64,000 bases of DNA from Segatella copri. Its GTDB lineage: Bacteria > Bacteroidota > Bacteroidia > Bacteroidales > Bacteroidaceae. A program made the translations under genes and the position numbers. The notes below the pieces were generated by a model. That model was given only the letters and a program-made list of their open reading frames with translations. It did not search any database and was not told the DNA's origin. Below, one piece after another: positions 48,699-58,437 of this stretch (its first letter is position 1; each line of letters begins with the position of its first letter). Where the stretch lies: the NCBI RefSeq assembly GCF_026015625.1, contig NZ_JAPDVG010000001.1:992001-1056000 (forward strand), read 5' to 3'.

Positions 48699-50372
48699 AT
48701 GCTCAAGCAATTATACATCAAGAATTTCACGTTGATTGACGAGTTGGACATTCCTCTTTATCCAGGATTCTCAGTCATCACGGGCGAGACGGGTGCCGGA
48801 AAGAGCATCATTCTCGGAGCCATCGGACTGCTACTGGGCAACCGTGCTGACAGCAAGGCCATCAAGGCAGGAAGAGACCGATGCGTGATAGAAGCCCACT
48901 TCGACCTGTCAAAATACGGAATGCAGGATTTCTTCGATGCTAACGATATTGATTATGATGCAGAAGACACCATCATCCGCCGCGAACTGACAGCTGCCGG
49001 AAAAAGCCGTGCCTTCATCAACGACACGCCCGTCCCCCTGAGCAAGATGAGAGAACTGGGCGAACAGCTCGTCGATATTCATTCGCAGCACCAGAACCTC
49101 CTACTGCAGAAGGAAGACTTCCAGCTCAGCGTGGTCGACATTATTGCCCACGATGAAAAGCAGAAGAAGGCTTATCTTGCCGAATACAAGAACTATAAAA
49201 AGGCTAAGCAACAGCTGGAAGACCTGAAAGCGGAAATCGCAAAGAACAGGGAGAACGAGGAATTCATGCGCTTCCAGTTTAAGGAACTGGATGATGCAAA
49301 CCTGCAGGAAGGCGAACTTGAGCAACTGGAACAGGAAGCAGAAACCCTGAGCCATTCTGAAGACATCAAGACTGCGCTCTATGAAGCAGATAATGCACTC
49401 TCGGGCGAAGACGGCAGCATTCTTGACAAACTGAAGAATGCAGCCCAGCAGATTGACAACATCAAGGAGGTTTATCCGGATGTGAAGGAGGTGGCTGAAC
49501 GAATGCAGAGCAGCTATATAGAACTCAAGGATATTGCCCAGGAAATAAGCGGAAGCGTTGACAATATAGAGTTTGACCCGAACCGGCTTGAAACCATCAA
49601 TTCCCGGCTTGACCAGCTCTACTCGCTCCAGCAGAAATTCCATGTGGAAAATGTAGAAGAACTCATCGACACTCGCGAGCGAATCAACGAACAGTTGCAG
49701 CACATCGATAATGGAGATGAAGACATAGAAGAGCTGGAAAAGCAAGTTGGCCTTCTGCTTGTCAAGGCTGAAAAGCAAGCTAGCGAACTGACTGCCATCC
49801 GAACGAAATCGGCAAGAAAGATAGAAGAAGAAATGAAGAAACGTCTCATTCCTCTGGGAATTCCAAACGTCCGCTTCGAAATTTCATTCTCCGCCAAGCC
49901 GCTCAGTTCTGATGGTGTTGACAAGGTCAATTTCCTGTTCAGCGCCAACAAGAGCACGCTTCTCCAGCCGGTCAGCCAGGTTGCTTCCGGTGGAGAAATT
50001 GCCCGCGTCATGCTTTCTCTGAAGGCCATGATCAGCGGCGCCGTAAAACTGCCAACCATCATCTTTGATGAAATCGACACGGGAGTAAGCGGTAAGATTG
50101 CTGAAAAGATGGCGGAAATCATGACAGAGATGGGCAACCTGAACCGCCAGGTTATTTCCATCACCCACCTGCCGCAGATTGCTTCCATGGGAACCCATCA
50201 TTACAAGGTTCTGAAGGAAGAAACCGAAGAGGGAACTCTTTCTCACATGAAGGAACTCAACGAGCAGCAGCGTATAGAAGAAATCGCCCAGATGCTCAGC
50301 GGAAGCGACATTACGCCTGCTGCCCTGGCAAATGCTAAGGAGTTGCTCAATAAACACAAGCAACACAAATAA
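48699..50372 (+). CDS. recN: DNA repair ATPase RecN
   Basis: SMC-like protein of double-strand break repair, 557 residues. Walker A GETGAGKSI (about 29-37) near the N-terminus, a coiled coil in two halves (about 155-370), and the C-terminal ABC signature ASGGEIARVMLSLKAM with Walker B TIIFDEIDTGVSG and the switch His in ISITHLPQIAS. All ABC motifs are intact. Confidence 0.95.
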   Translation: MLKQLYIKNFTLIDELDIPLYPGFSVITGETGAGKSIILGAIGLLLGNRADSKAIKAGRDRCVIEAHFDLSKYGMQDFFDANDIDYDAEDTIIRRELTAAGKSRAFINDTPVPLSKMRELGEQLVDIHSQHQNLLLQKEDFQLSVVDIIAHDEKQKKAYLAEYKNYKKAKQQLEDLKAEIAKNRENEEFMRFQFKELDDANLQEGELEQLEQEAETLSHSEDIKTALYEADNALSGEDGSILDKLKNAAQQIDNIKEVYPDVKEVAERMQSSYIELKDIAQEISGSVDNIEFDPNRLETINSRLDQLYSLQQKFHVENVEELIDTRERINEQLQHIDNGDEDIEELEKQVGLLLVKAEKQASELTAIRTKSARKIEEEMKKRLIPLGIPNVRFEISFSAKPLSSDGVDKVNFLFSANKSTLLQPVSQVASGGEIARVMLSLKAMISGAVKLPTIIFDEIDTGVSGKIAEKMAEIMTEMGNLNRQVISITHLPQIASMGTHHYKVLKEETEEGTLSHMKELNEQQRIEEIAQMLSGSDITPAALANAKELLNKHKQHK

Positions 50373-50376
50373 GATT

Positions 50377-52023
50377 ATGAAAAAAATAAATATGATCATG
50401 ATGGGACTGATGCTCGGAGCATCGTCCCTCTATGCCCAGCCGGGTTCGGTCCAGAAACTGGCTAAGAGCGTTTTCACCTTGACTACTTTCAATCAGAAAG
50501 GCGACATTATCGCCTCTACCCAAGGTGTTTTTATCGACAACAAGGGAACGGCTATCAGCACCTTTAAGCCATTTGTCGGAGCTGTAAAGGCAAGCGTTGT
50601 TGACGCTTCCGGCAAATCGATTCCTGTTGAGGCTATCATGGGAGCCGACGAGCTCTACGATGTGGCTAAATTCCGTATCAACGCCTCTACAGTTGCAGCC
50701 CCTATTGCAACCAAGGAATCGGCTGCTGGCGACAAGGTCTGGCTGGTTCCTTATTCTATCAAGAAGCCGGCTTACCAGCAGGAGGATATCAGCAGCGTAG
50801 AGAAGTTCAAGACTACGTACAACTATTACATCTTCTCGAATAGTGCTCCCGAAAATGCAGTAGGTTGTCCGTTTGCCAACAAGAACGGCCAGGTCATCGG
50901 TCTGATGCACAGCAATGGACAGGTTACGGCCATCGACGCCAACTACGCCAAGCAACTGAAGGTAACCGGTCTTTCGAGTCTTGATGCAGCCCTTCGCGAA
51001 ACCACCATCCGTACAGCTCTTCCTGATACAGAGAACGAAGCGATGACGATGATGACTCTGAAGAAAGGCCAGACTACAGCTGATGAGTATGCGAAATATA
51101 GCGATGAGTTTATCAGCAAATTCCCTACTTCAGCCTTCGGTTACAAGGAGAAAGCCGCTTATCTGACGGATAAGGCAGAATATGATGCAGCTGCCAAACT
51201 GATGGAAGAAAGCATTAAGAAATCGGCTGCCAAGGATGAGGCTCATTCCAACTATGCCGACCTGATTTATCAGAAGATTATTTACAAGGGCGATTCTGTT
51301 TATAAGGACTGGACGCTTAACAAGGCCATAGCTGAGGCTCAGAAGGCATACGAAATCAAGGCTCAGCCTATTTACCGCCATCAGGAAGCGCAGATTAATT
51401 TTGTAAAGGGTGAGTATCAGAAAGCTTACGATACTTTCATGGATTTGACCAATACTTCACTTCTCAGCGGCGAACTCTATTTTGAGGCTGCCCAGGCTAA
51501 GAAGAATCTCAAGGCTCCTGCCAAGGAGATTGAAGTTTTGCTCGATAGTGCGGTAAGCGTTGGAAGCAAGACCGGAATGGTTGCGAATTACTATCTGGCT
51601 CGTGCAGAATTTCTGAAGGAGCAGGGTGAATTCCGCCGCGCTATTCAGGATTATAATATGTACGATTCCATTGCCCGTCCTGTTTCGCCAGCCTTCTTCT
51701 ACACCCGTTACCAATGCGAAACCAAGTTACGCATGTGGCAGCCAGCCCTGCTTGATATTGCCCGCACCTGTTACCTGGCTCCTAAAGAGCCTACATATTT
51801 TGCAGAATGGGCAAGTCTTGACTTGCGTGTAAAGCGTTATGATGAAGGAATCAGCGCAGCCACCCATTGCATAGAGTTAGCTCCTGAATATGCTGACGGC
51901 TACCTTCTCTTAGGTCTGCTCCAGAAGGAGAAAGGAAATAAGGAAGAGGCCATCAAGAACCTGAAGAAAGCCCAGGAACTCGGCGATTCCCGCGCTGGAG
52001 AATATCTCAAGAAAATGAAGTAA
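50377..52023 (+). CDS. TPR protein with degenerate trypsin-like domain
   Basis: 548 residues: signal peptide (about 1-22, cleaved after SLYAQ), a chymotrypsin-fold-like domain (about 30-190; STQGVFIDNKGTAISTF, YDVAKFRI, NAVGCPFANKNGQVIGLMHS) and TPR repeats to the C-terminus (about 240-548; AEYDAAAKLMEESIKKS, GYLLLGLLQKEKGNKEEAIKNLKKAQELG). In active relatives (HtrA-type) the first motif holds His and the last GNSGG; here the His position is Phe/Pro and Ser is replaced (GCPFAN), so it should be catalytically dead. It starts at 50377 where the signal peptide begins, 4 bp after recN. Confidence 0.78.
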   Translation: MKKINMIMMGLMLGASSLYAQPGSVQKLAKSVFTLTTFNQKGDIIASTQGVFIDNKGTAISTFKPFVGAVKASVVDASGKSIPVEAIMGADELYDVAKFRINASTVAAPIATKESAAGDKVWLVPYSIKKPAYQQEDISSVEKFKTTYNYYIFSNSAPENAVGCPFANKNGQVIGLMHSNGQVTAIDANYAKQLKVTGLSSLDAALRETTIRTALPDTENEAMTMMTLKKGQTTADEYAKYSDEFISKFPTSAFGYKEKAAYLTDKAEYDAAAKLMEESIKKSAAKDEAHSNYADLIYQKIIYKGDSVYKDWTLNKAIAEAQKAYEIKAQPIYRHQEAQINFVKGEYQKAYDTFMDLTNTSLLSGELYFEAAQAKKNLKAPAKEIEVLLDSAVSVGSKTGMVANYYLARAEFLKEQGEFRRAIQDYNMYDSIARPVSPAFFYTRYQCETKLRMWQPALLDIARTCYLAPKEPTYFAEWASLDLRVKRYDEGISAATHCIELAPEYADGYLLLGLLQKEKGNKEEAIKNLKKAQELGDSRAGEYLKKMK

Positions 52024-52040
52024 TTATTTTAGTAATAAGT

Positions 52041-52085
52041 AAGAAAGTCCGTAGGCATTTTAACAGAACGCCTACGGACTTTCTT
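52041..52085. terminator. Bidirectional terminator closing the recN run
   Basis: AAGAAAGTCCGTAGGC (52041-52056) pairs perfectly over 16 bp with GCCTACGGACTTTCTT (52070-52085). Confidence 0.88.
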
Positions 52086-52622
52086 TTACATTTTAGTCAT
52101 GTGGTAACCCAGCATTTTTAGCTCTACGGCTATTCCCATGAGGAACATCTGGTGAAGGGCGGCAACGAACCCCCGGAAGGCTTCCTCGCTTCCAGGCTGC
52201 AGATTCAGATGAATCAGCTTGCTGTAAGAGCGCGAAGCACATTCTGCAACCACATTCGTAACAGCCTTATGCGCTTCCTCATTCAGCAGCAGAACCTTTT
52301 CGCAGATGTAATCGTCCATGTGGTCGAAATCTATTCTGTCACGAAGATATTCATAATGATTCTCTACCTTGCTGTAGAGTTCCCAATCCTCATCCCAATA
52401 CTTGGCAAGCGCCATTCCTACATACATGATCCAACCCAATGAAACCGTAGGATATTTGGCAAACTCGCGAATCGCATCAGGCAGATAACTCTCGCCTACT
52501 TTCTGCCACAGCTCTTCCAAATCCGGAGCTTCCGGCAAATGAGCATCTACCTTATCAATACCCAGCAGATATTGATAAAGATCTTCCTTGAAGATCGCTT
52601 CAAAATTCTTTTTCTCTTCCAT
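52086..52622 (-). CDS. Conserved hypothetical protein (178 aa)
   Basis: Soluble, mostly helical, no signal peptide. Conserved-looking blocks are APDLEELWQKVGESYLPDAIREF, YPTVSLGWIMYVGMALAKYWDEDWELY, and a C-terminal hydrophobic helix (FRGFVAALHQMFLMGIAVELKML). I do not recognise a function. It is followed 25 bp upstream on the strand by the DUF1460 gene, so they may form a unit with it. Confidence 0.65.
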   Translation of the reverse strand: MEEKKNFEAIFKEDLYQYLLGIDKVDAHLPEAPDLEELWQKVGESYLPDAIREFAKYPTVSLGWIMYVGMALAKYWDEDWELYSKVENHYEYLRDRIDFDHMDDYICEKVLLLNEEAHKAVTNVVAECASRSYSKLIHLNLQPGSEEAFRGFVAALHQMFLMGIAVELKMLGYHMTKM

Positions 52623-52647
52623 TTATCTTTTCTTTTCTAATATTTTT

Positions 52648-53508
52648 TTACTGAACTCTGCAAACCCTGATTCCTATCTGAACCGGATGTTTGTGCATGT
52701 AAGTATAAAGTGTCATGGGTTCATCAATCACCTTCTTGTGAATGCTGCTGGCATTGAGCAGATGCAATCCGTCTTTGTGCCAGGAAGCAATACCGATGTG
52801 GGTCGTGTCGAGCCCCTTCTTGTTGGTAATGATGGCGATAATGTCACCATCGTGAATAGCGTTGCGGAAAACTGCCGTGTTGGCAATCTTGCCCTTCGGA
52901 ACATAACGGTAACGCTTGCCGTTCACACTCTGTTCCAATTTTCTGATTCCCGATTTCCATTCCGGATGAGCCTTAAGCATCTTATAGCTCGAAACATGCG
53001 TACTCATCAAGTTGATGTTCACGGTCTGAACGGCCGAGAAAGGAGGATTGGGCGCAATATTCTTCACGATTCCCTCGCGCTCGTTTGCATCCATCCAAAT
53101 CGTGAAATAATGCTGGCGCTTCACATAGGAAATCTCTCCGTTCACATAACGCACATTTCGGAGATGTTCACAGAAAGCCAAGAAAGAAGTCTCGTTCTTC
53201 TTGGCGCACAGGGTGAGCGCCGTAACCATCTCTACGTATGTGGTGCAGTCCAGCTCACGGGTGTTCACGATGAGCACCTCTTCCTTCGTCCGGTCCAACG
53301 TGCCGCCCACATAAGGAACGCCCGCCATCTGCTTGCCAAACCAGAGCATCCAACTGGCTGGTTTCTTCTTCATCGCCCTTGCCTGCTGCAGCAGTTCTAC
53401 AATCCGCAGACTGTCCTGCCGCTGATAAACAACATTCACCCTGGCTTCTCCCGGAACAGCCAGCACGCAAGCCAGCACGACAGCTGCCATTTTCGTAAAT
53501 ATTTTCAT
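52648..53508 (-). CDS. DUF1460 (NlpC/P60-like) putative amidase
   Basis: 286 residues with a signal peptide (1-22, cleaved near GEA). Cys nucleophile C88 in ELDCTTYVEMVTALTL, and His in TTHIGIASWH; these match the DUF1460 papain-like family, one member of which is known as an N-acetylmuramoyl-L-alanine amidase. It probably trims peptidoglycan fragments in the periplasm. It belongs to a minus-strand group with the DUF4421 gene (18-bp gap). Confidence 0.87.
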   Translation of the reverse strand: MKIFTKMAAVVLACVLAVPGEARVNVVYQRQDSLRIVELLQQARAMKKKPASWMLWFGKQMAGVPYVGGTLDRTKEEVLIVNTRELDCTTYVEMVTALTLCAKKNETSFLAFCEHLRNVRYVNGEISYVKRQHYFTIWMDANEREGIVKNIAPNPPFSAVQTVNINLMSTHVSSYKMLKAHPEWKSGIRKLEQSVNGKRYRYVPKGKIANTAVFRNAIHDGDIIAIITNKKGLDTTHIGIASWHKDGLHLLNASSIHKKVIDEPMTLYTYMHKHPVQIGIRVCRVQ

Positions 53509-53526
53509 CTCTTCTCTTTTAATATG

Positions 53527-54717
53527 TTAATGATGACGTTTCCTGCCGAAGTTCACACCCACATAAATATTGAGTGAGCCAAACGAATTGTTGGTAGAAA
53601 ACTGTTTTTTCTTATAGTTGTAGGAATGGATGATGGTGCTGGCGCCCGCGTACCAATGCGTGTTGTTCCACACAATACCGAAGCGGCCTATTCCATCCAG
53701 GTTCACATTCTTGAAACTGAAGTTGGTAATGTCCAGATGTTCCCTTTCATTATCCGATTTCGAGCTGTTGTAAGCCACACCTACCGAGAGCGAAGCGTTG
53801 AAGAGCCAGTTCTTGGCGAAAACCCAGTTGTAAGCATAGCCGCAGGTTACGTTCACATCGCTGTATTTCACCTTGCTGAACATCAGCGAACTGTCTATCT
53901 TGGCTTCCGGAGTTCCCCCGTTTGTCAGATTTTTGTTCAGCCGTTCATCTACAAGATTGGTCAGTTTATCCCAGTTCACCTCCAGTTCATGCTCCGTGTA
54001 ACCGATTCCCAGAAGCATGGAACCGGCACTTCTCCGCTGCACCGTACTCTGCGAATAGGCGGCAGGATAAGAGAAGCGGCGATGGTTGAAGATGTAATAA
54101 AGATTGAATCCCTTGATGCTCGATTTGAAACCGTCGAAAGGAGCCTTGCGGATAGGGTCACAATCGATGTGCTCACCCAGATTCATCCGCAGAACATGAT
54201 AGTCATTTCCCGTCTGTCGCCAGAACAGGTCTATTCCCAGCAGACTGCTGTAGAGGCTCAGGTCAAACTCCTTTTTATTAGTGTGGTTATTCCTGAAATT
54301 AATGTGTTTCAGGTCGAACGTATAACCCAGAAACACCCATCGCCAGCCCAGATAAGGCCCCAGGCGGTAAGAAGGATCAGGCGAGAAGGAAATGCTCTGT
54401 CCTTCGCTGTTCCTGAGCGTATATTCCTCGTAGGTATTGGTGTTCTGCAGCATCACCGTATAATTGTAATGCTGGTCTTCGATATAAGCCGAATCCGTAC
54501 TGTTGAATTCTCTGAAGAACCGGGTGAACACATCTCCCACCTGATGGAAGAAGGTTTTGCGATGGCGCTCTTTCACGAGGCTGTCCTGGGAATTGGACAT
54601 GAACATAGTCTTGTTGAAGAGCGTTCCCAGCATGGTAGAATCCACGGGCTCCCCAGCCCTTGCCGAAGTGCAGGCGAGGGAACAGATAAATCCTACTATA
54701 CAGAAACATCTCTTCAT
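53527..54717 (-). CDS. DUF4421 family outer-membrane protein
   Basis: 396 residues: signal peptide (1-21), then a beta-rich domain with many aromatic alternating strands (LGPYLGWRWVFLGYTFDL, FNLYYIFNHRRFSY, LNIYVGVNF at the end). The pattern matches DUF4421, a family of predicted barrels in Bacteroidales. An N-terminal helix region (about 30-80) carries no known motif. No function assigned. Confidence 0.82.
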   Translation of the reverse strand: MKRCFCIVGFICSLACTSARAGEPVDSTMLGTLFNKTMFMSNSQDSLVKERHRKTFFHQVGDVFTRFFREFNSTDSAYIEDQHYNYTVMLQNTNTYEEYTLRNSEGQSISFSPDPSYRLGPYLGWRWVFLGYTFDLKHINFRNNHTNKKEFDLSLYSSLLGIDLFWRQTGNDYHVLRMNLGEHIDCDPIRKAPFDGFKSSIKGFNLYYIFNHRRFSYPAAYSQSTVQRRSAGSMLLGIGYTEHELEVNWDKLTNLVDERLNKNLTNGGTPEAKIDSSLMFSKVKYSDVNVTCGYAYNWVFAKNWLFNASLSVGVAYNSSKSDNEREHLDITNFSFKNVNLDGIGRFGIVWNNTHWYAGASTIIHSYNYKKKQFSTNNSFGSLNIYVGVNFGRKRHH

Positions 54718-54756
54718 AACTTACGCTCTAATCCTGATGATGATTTTGTAAAAAAA

Positions 54757-55740
54757 TCAGTTCTTCCACAATACTCGGTCCAGCACCCAGTTGACAGCCG
54801 TAGCCGAAACGCTGGTGCAGTCGCATTTTCCTATTCCCTGCAGATGCTGAATCACACTCTTGATGAGCGGCAGCTGCACATAAGGCGGATTCGGAACCGT
54901 AATCAAGTTCTTTCCTTCGCTCGTAATCACTTCTATCGGCTGGTAAGTGAACACCGAGAATGAGAGCGAACCTTTCTCGCCAATCACCTCGATGCAGTCT
55001 TCCTTCGCACTCTCATGTCCCACGAAGCACCAGCTTCCGCTGCCCGGAATTCCGCTCTCAAAGAAGAAGCACGCCGAGAGCGTATCTTCAGCCTGATAAA
55101 GATGCGCTCTGTTGGCAGGATAGCCGTGCGCACGGGTAATCACACCAAACAGATTCTGGAGCAAATCTATCTGATGAGGAGCCAGGTCGTAGAAATAGCC
55201 GCCGCCCGCAATATCCGGCTGCAGTCGCCAAGGCATTTCCTTGCCGCTCTGAAAGTCGAGATCGCGCGGAGGAACCGAGAAGCGCACCTGAACATTCACC
55301 ACGTTACCGATGGTTCCGCTCTCGATAATCTCCTTTACCTTCTGGAAGTAAGGAAGATAACGGCGATAGTAAGCTACAAAGCAGGGAACACCCGTCTGCT
55401 CGCTGATGCGGTTGATGCGGATGCAGTCGTTGTAGCTCGCTGCCAGCGGTTTCTCTATATAGCAGGGTTTGCCCGCACGCATCGCCATGATAGCGAAGGT
55501 GGCGTGAGAAGAAGGTGGCGTGGCGATGTAAACAGCATTCACATCGGGATCTTCTATCAATTCCGATGCATCCGTGTACCATTTGCGCACATGATGGCGC
55601 TCAGCATAGCTGCGTGCCTTGTTCTCGCTTCGGCTCATCACAGCCACCACCTGCGAACCCTCCACTTCGTTGAAAGCCGGTCCGCTTTTCTTTTCGGTTA
55701 CTTCTCCGCAGCCGATAAATCCCCAATTAATCTGTTTCAT
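54757..55740 (-). CDS. Gfo/Idh/MocA-family oxidoreductase
   Basis: 327 residues. N-terminal Rossmann domain with GFIGCGEVTEKKSGPAF (the NAD(P)-binding loop), VYIATPPSSHATFA and the family's CYIEKPLAAS (EKP, catalytic Lys), then an alpha/beta substrate domain (GGGYFYDLAPHQIDLLQNLFG with the His). Oxidises a sugar or cyclitol alcohol; substrate unknown. It lies 29 bp from the EngB gene on the same strand. Confidence 0.9.
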   Translation of the reverse strand: MKQINWGFIGCGEVTEKKSGPAFNEVEGSQVVAVMSRSENKARSYAERHHVRKWYTDASELIEDPDVNAVYIATPPSSHATFAIMAMRAGKPCYIEKPLAASYNDCIRINRISEQTGVPCFVAYYRRYLPYFQKVKEIIESGTIGNVVNVQVRFSVPPRDLDFQSGKEMPWRLQPDIAGGGYFYDLAPHQIDLLQNLFGVITRAHGYPANRAHLYQAEDTLSACFFFESGIPGSGSWCFVGHESAKEDCIEVIGEKGSLSFSVFTYQPIEVITSEGKNLITVPNPPYVQLPLIKSVIQHLQGIGKCDCTSVSATAVNWVLDRVLWKN

Positions 55741-55769
55741 TCTCTATTGGTTTATTCTCTCCCGAAAGA

Positions 55770-56375
55770 TTATTCTCCGGCGAGCGATTTGTTGATTTCG
55801 TCAATATAGTCGAGCACCTCGTCGCGTCCCATCTTCTTTTCACTACTGGTAATGAAATAAGGTGGAAGTGCTTCCCAGCGGTCTTCCAGCGCATGCATCC
55901 ATTTCTCCGCATTCATGCGAGCCTTGACCGGACCCAACTTGTCGGCCTTGGTAAAGACGATGCAGAAAGGAACGCCGCTCTCGCCCAGCCAGTCTACAAA
56001 CTCGCGGTCTATCTTCTGCTGGTCGTGGCGCACGTCGATGAGCACAAAGACATTAGCCAACTGCTGGCGCTGCAGAATATAACTGCTTATCATTTGTTCC
56101 AGCTGCTTCTGTACGGTCTTCGAACGCTTGGCGAAACCATAGCCAGGAAGGTCAACCAGATACCATTCGTTGTTGATGATGAAGTGGTTGATAAGCAGCG
56201 TCTTACCCGGTGTGGCTGAAGTCTTAGCCAAACCTTTGTGGTTGCAGAGCATATTGATGAGGCTCGATTTTCCCACATTACTTCTGCCGATGAAAGCATA
56301 TTCAGCCTTCGTATCTTTCGGACACATGCTCACTCGTGGAGCCGATATTGTAAATTCTGATTTCTTAATTTCCAT
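55770..56375 (-). CDS. engB: Ribosome-biogenesis GTPase EngB (YsxC)
   Basis: 201 residues, the usual length. G1 [10 protein letters not shown]2 region TSATPGKT, G3 DLPGYGF, G4 TKADK, G5 TSSEKK. It is essential for 50S ribosomal subunit assembly in studied bacteria. Confidence 0.95.
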   Translation of the reverse strand: MEIKKSEFTISAPRVSMCPKDTKAEYAFIGRSNVGKSSLINMLCNHKGLAKTSATPGKTLLINHFIINNEWYLVDLPGYGFAKRSKTVQKQLEQMISSYILQRQQLANVFVLIDVRHDQQKIDREFVDWLGESGVPFCIVFTKADKLGPVKARMNAEKWMHALEDRWEALPPYFITSSEKKMGRDEVLDYIDEINKSLAGE

Positions 56376-56465
56376 TCTTTCTATTTTCTTTTATAAATGT
56401 TTATTATTAACGGCCGCACATCAACTAATCATAAAGTTCAATGTTCAACGCTCAAAGTTCAAAGT

Positions 56466-58286
56466 CTAGAGCATTTCAGCCAGTTCCAGCCATCTCATTT
56501 CCTTCTCATCAAGTTCATCCTTGATTTCAGGCAGGCGCTTGCTTTTCTCCGTCAGTTCCTCAACCGATAGATTTCCGCTGCAGAGTTCCTCTTCCAGCTT
56601 CTTCTGTTCCTCGGTCAGCGCGTCTATTTCCTGGGTCAGCTGCTCATATTCGCGCTTCTCCTTGTAGCTCATCTTGCGCTTGTTCTCAAAGTTGGCGTCG
56701 CGCTTGGCCGTGCCTGCTCCGTCACTTTCTGCCGTTGCATTTCCGCTCTTTGCCGGTTTCGCCTGTTCCGCCTCGTCCTTCGCCTGCATCCGGCTCCATT
56801 CCCTGTACTGCGTATAGTTGCCAGGGAAATCCTGTATTTCGCCTTCGCCCTTGAAAACAAGCAGATGGTCTACTACCTTGTCCATAAAATAGCGGTCGTG
56901 GCTCACCACGATGACGCAACCCGCAAAATCCTGAAGATATTCTTCCAACACCTGCAGCGTCTGGATGTCGAGGTCGTTAGTCGGCTCGTCCAGCACCAGG
57001 AAGTTCGGATTTCTCATCAGCACCGTACAGAGGTAGAGCTTGCGTTTCTCGCCGCCGCTCAGCTTGTAAACGTAGTTGTGCTGCTCCTCGGGCGTAAAGA
57101 GGAAGAACTGCAGAAACTGCGAAGCCGTCATGTGCTTGCCGCCCAGATCTATGTAATCGGCAATCTCCGTAATCACGTCAATCACCTTCTGGTCTTCACG
57201 GAATTTCAGTCCCTCCTGCGAGAAATAGCCGAAGCGAACCGTCTCGCCGATGTCAAACTTGCCGCTGTCGGGCTGAACCTCGCCCAGCAGCATCTTGATG
57301 AAGGTCGATTTTCCCGTTCCGTTATTACCCACAATACCCATCTTCTCGAAGCGGGCAAAGTTGTAGTAGAAGTTGTCGAGAATCACCTTCTTCTGTCCCC
57401 TGTCGTCGAAAGCCTTGCTCACATACTGGCATTCAAAAATCTTCGAACCTATATAAACGGTAGAAGCCTTCAGGCTTACCTGCCTGTCTTCTATGCGCTG
57501 CTTCGCCACCTTCTCCAGCTCGTAGAAAGCATCCTCGCGGTATTTTGCCTTGTGTCCGCGCGCCTGAGGCTGGCGGCGCATCCAGTCAAGTTCCCTGCGG
57601 TAGAGATTCTTCGAGTGCTGAATTTCGGCTCTCAGATTGTCCATTCTCTCCTGCCTCTTCTCCAGATAGTAGGCATAATTGCCGCGGTAGGTGTAGATGG
57701 TGCGGTCGTCTAGTTCCAGAATCGTATTGCACACCTTGTCCAGGAAGAATCGGTCGTGCGTTACCATGAAGATGGTCTTGTTGCCGCGGTTCAGATAACC
57801 TTCCAGCCACTCTATCATCTCCAGGTCCAGGTGGTTGGTCGGCTCGTCCAGCATCAGGAAGTCGGGTTCCGTAATCAGCACATTCGCCAGCGCCACTCGC
57901 TTCTGCTGTCCGCCGCTGAGCTGTCCCATCGGCTGTTCCAGGTTGGTAATGTGCAGCTGTGTGAGAATCTGTTTCGCCTTCAGCACCTTCTCCGGATCAT
58001 CCTCATGATTGAAGCATGCCTGCAGCACACTTTCCTCCGGATCAAACTGCGGCGACTGCTCCAGATAGCCCACCTTCAAGTCGCGTCGGTAGATGATGTC
58101 TCCGCTCTCGTGTCCCTCTTTATCCATCAGCACCGACATGAGCGTAGACTTTCCCGTGCCGTTTCTCGCCACGAGTCCCACTTTCTGTCCTTCAGCGATA
58201 GAGAAGGAAATATTATCAAAAAGAACCTGTGCACCAAAGCGTTTGGTGAGGTTTTGAACGTCTAAATAGGGTATTTGACTAGCCAT
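56466..58286 (-). CDS. ABC-F ATPase (Uup/EttA type)
   Basis: 606 residues: two ABC domains in one chain without membrane segments. First domain GLVARNGTGKST, LSGGQQKRVALANVL, LMLDEPTNHLDL; second domain GIVGNNGTGKST, LSGGEKRKLYLCTVL, LVLDEPTNDLDI; between them the ABC-F linker (RREIDWM-type: YRRELDWMRRQPQARGHK); at the end a coiled coil (REYEQLTQEIDALTEEQKKLEEEL). The Uup-like C-terminal coiled coil suggests a translation or DNA-transaction role. I start at MASQIPYLDV; its promoter overlaps the start of the frame upstream. Confidence 0.92.
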   Translation of the reverse strand: MASQIPYLDVQNLTKRFGAQVLFDNISFSIAEGQKVGLVARNGTGKSTLMSVLMDKEGHESGDIIYRRDLKVGYLEQSPQFDPEESVLQACFNHEDDPEKVLKAKQILTQLHITNLEQPMGQLSGGQQKRVALANVLITEPDFLMLDEPTNHLDLEMIEWLEGYLNRGNKTIFMVTHDRFFLDKVCNTILELDDRTIYTYRGNYAYYLEKRQERMDNLRAEIQHSKNLYRRELDWMRRQPQARGHKAKYREDAFYELEKVAKQRIEDRQVSLKASTVYIGSKIFECQYVSKAFDDRGQKKVILDNFYYNFARFEKMGIVGNNGTGKSTFIKMLLGEVQPDSGKFDIGETVRFGYFSQEGLKFREDQKVIDVITEIADYIDLGGKHMTASQFLQFFLFTPEEQHNYVYKLSGGEKRKLYLCTVLMRNPNFLVLDEPTNDLDIQTLQVLEEYLQDFAGCVIVVSHDRYFMDKVVDHLLVFKGEGEIQDFPGNYTQYREWSRMQAKDEAEQAKPAKSGNATAESDGAGTAKRDANFENKRKMSYKEKREYEQLTQEIDALTEEQKKLEEELCSGNLSVEELTEKSKRLPEIKDELDEKEMRWLELAEML

Positions 58287-58302
58287 TTTTATTTTTTTTG
58301 TG

Positions 58303-58334
58303 CAAAGATAGGCAAAATATTTGGCAGAAACAAA
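58303..58334 (-). promoter_or_regulatory. Consensus promoter of the ABC-F gene
   Basis: Minus strand: TTTG (CAAA at 58331-58334), 20-bp spacer, TATCTTTG (CAAAGATA at 58303-58310). It overlaps the divergent rho promoter. Confidence 0.8.
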
Positions 58335-58351
58335 TTTTTTAATTATCTTTG
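58320..58351 (+). promoter_or_regulatory. Consensus promoter of rho
   Basis: TTTG at 58320-58323, 20-bp spacer, TATCTTTG at 58344-58351, giving a leader of about 80 nt to 58438. Confidence 0.8.
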
Positions 58352-58437
58352 CACACGAATTTATCAATCAATACCGTGTTTCCATTCAGAAACGCGACAT
58401 TTCAGAAAGAAAATCATTAATATACAATATATAATAT

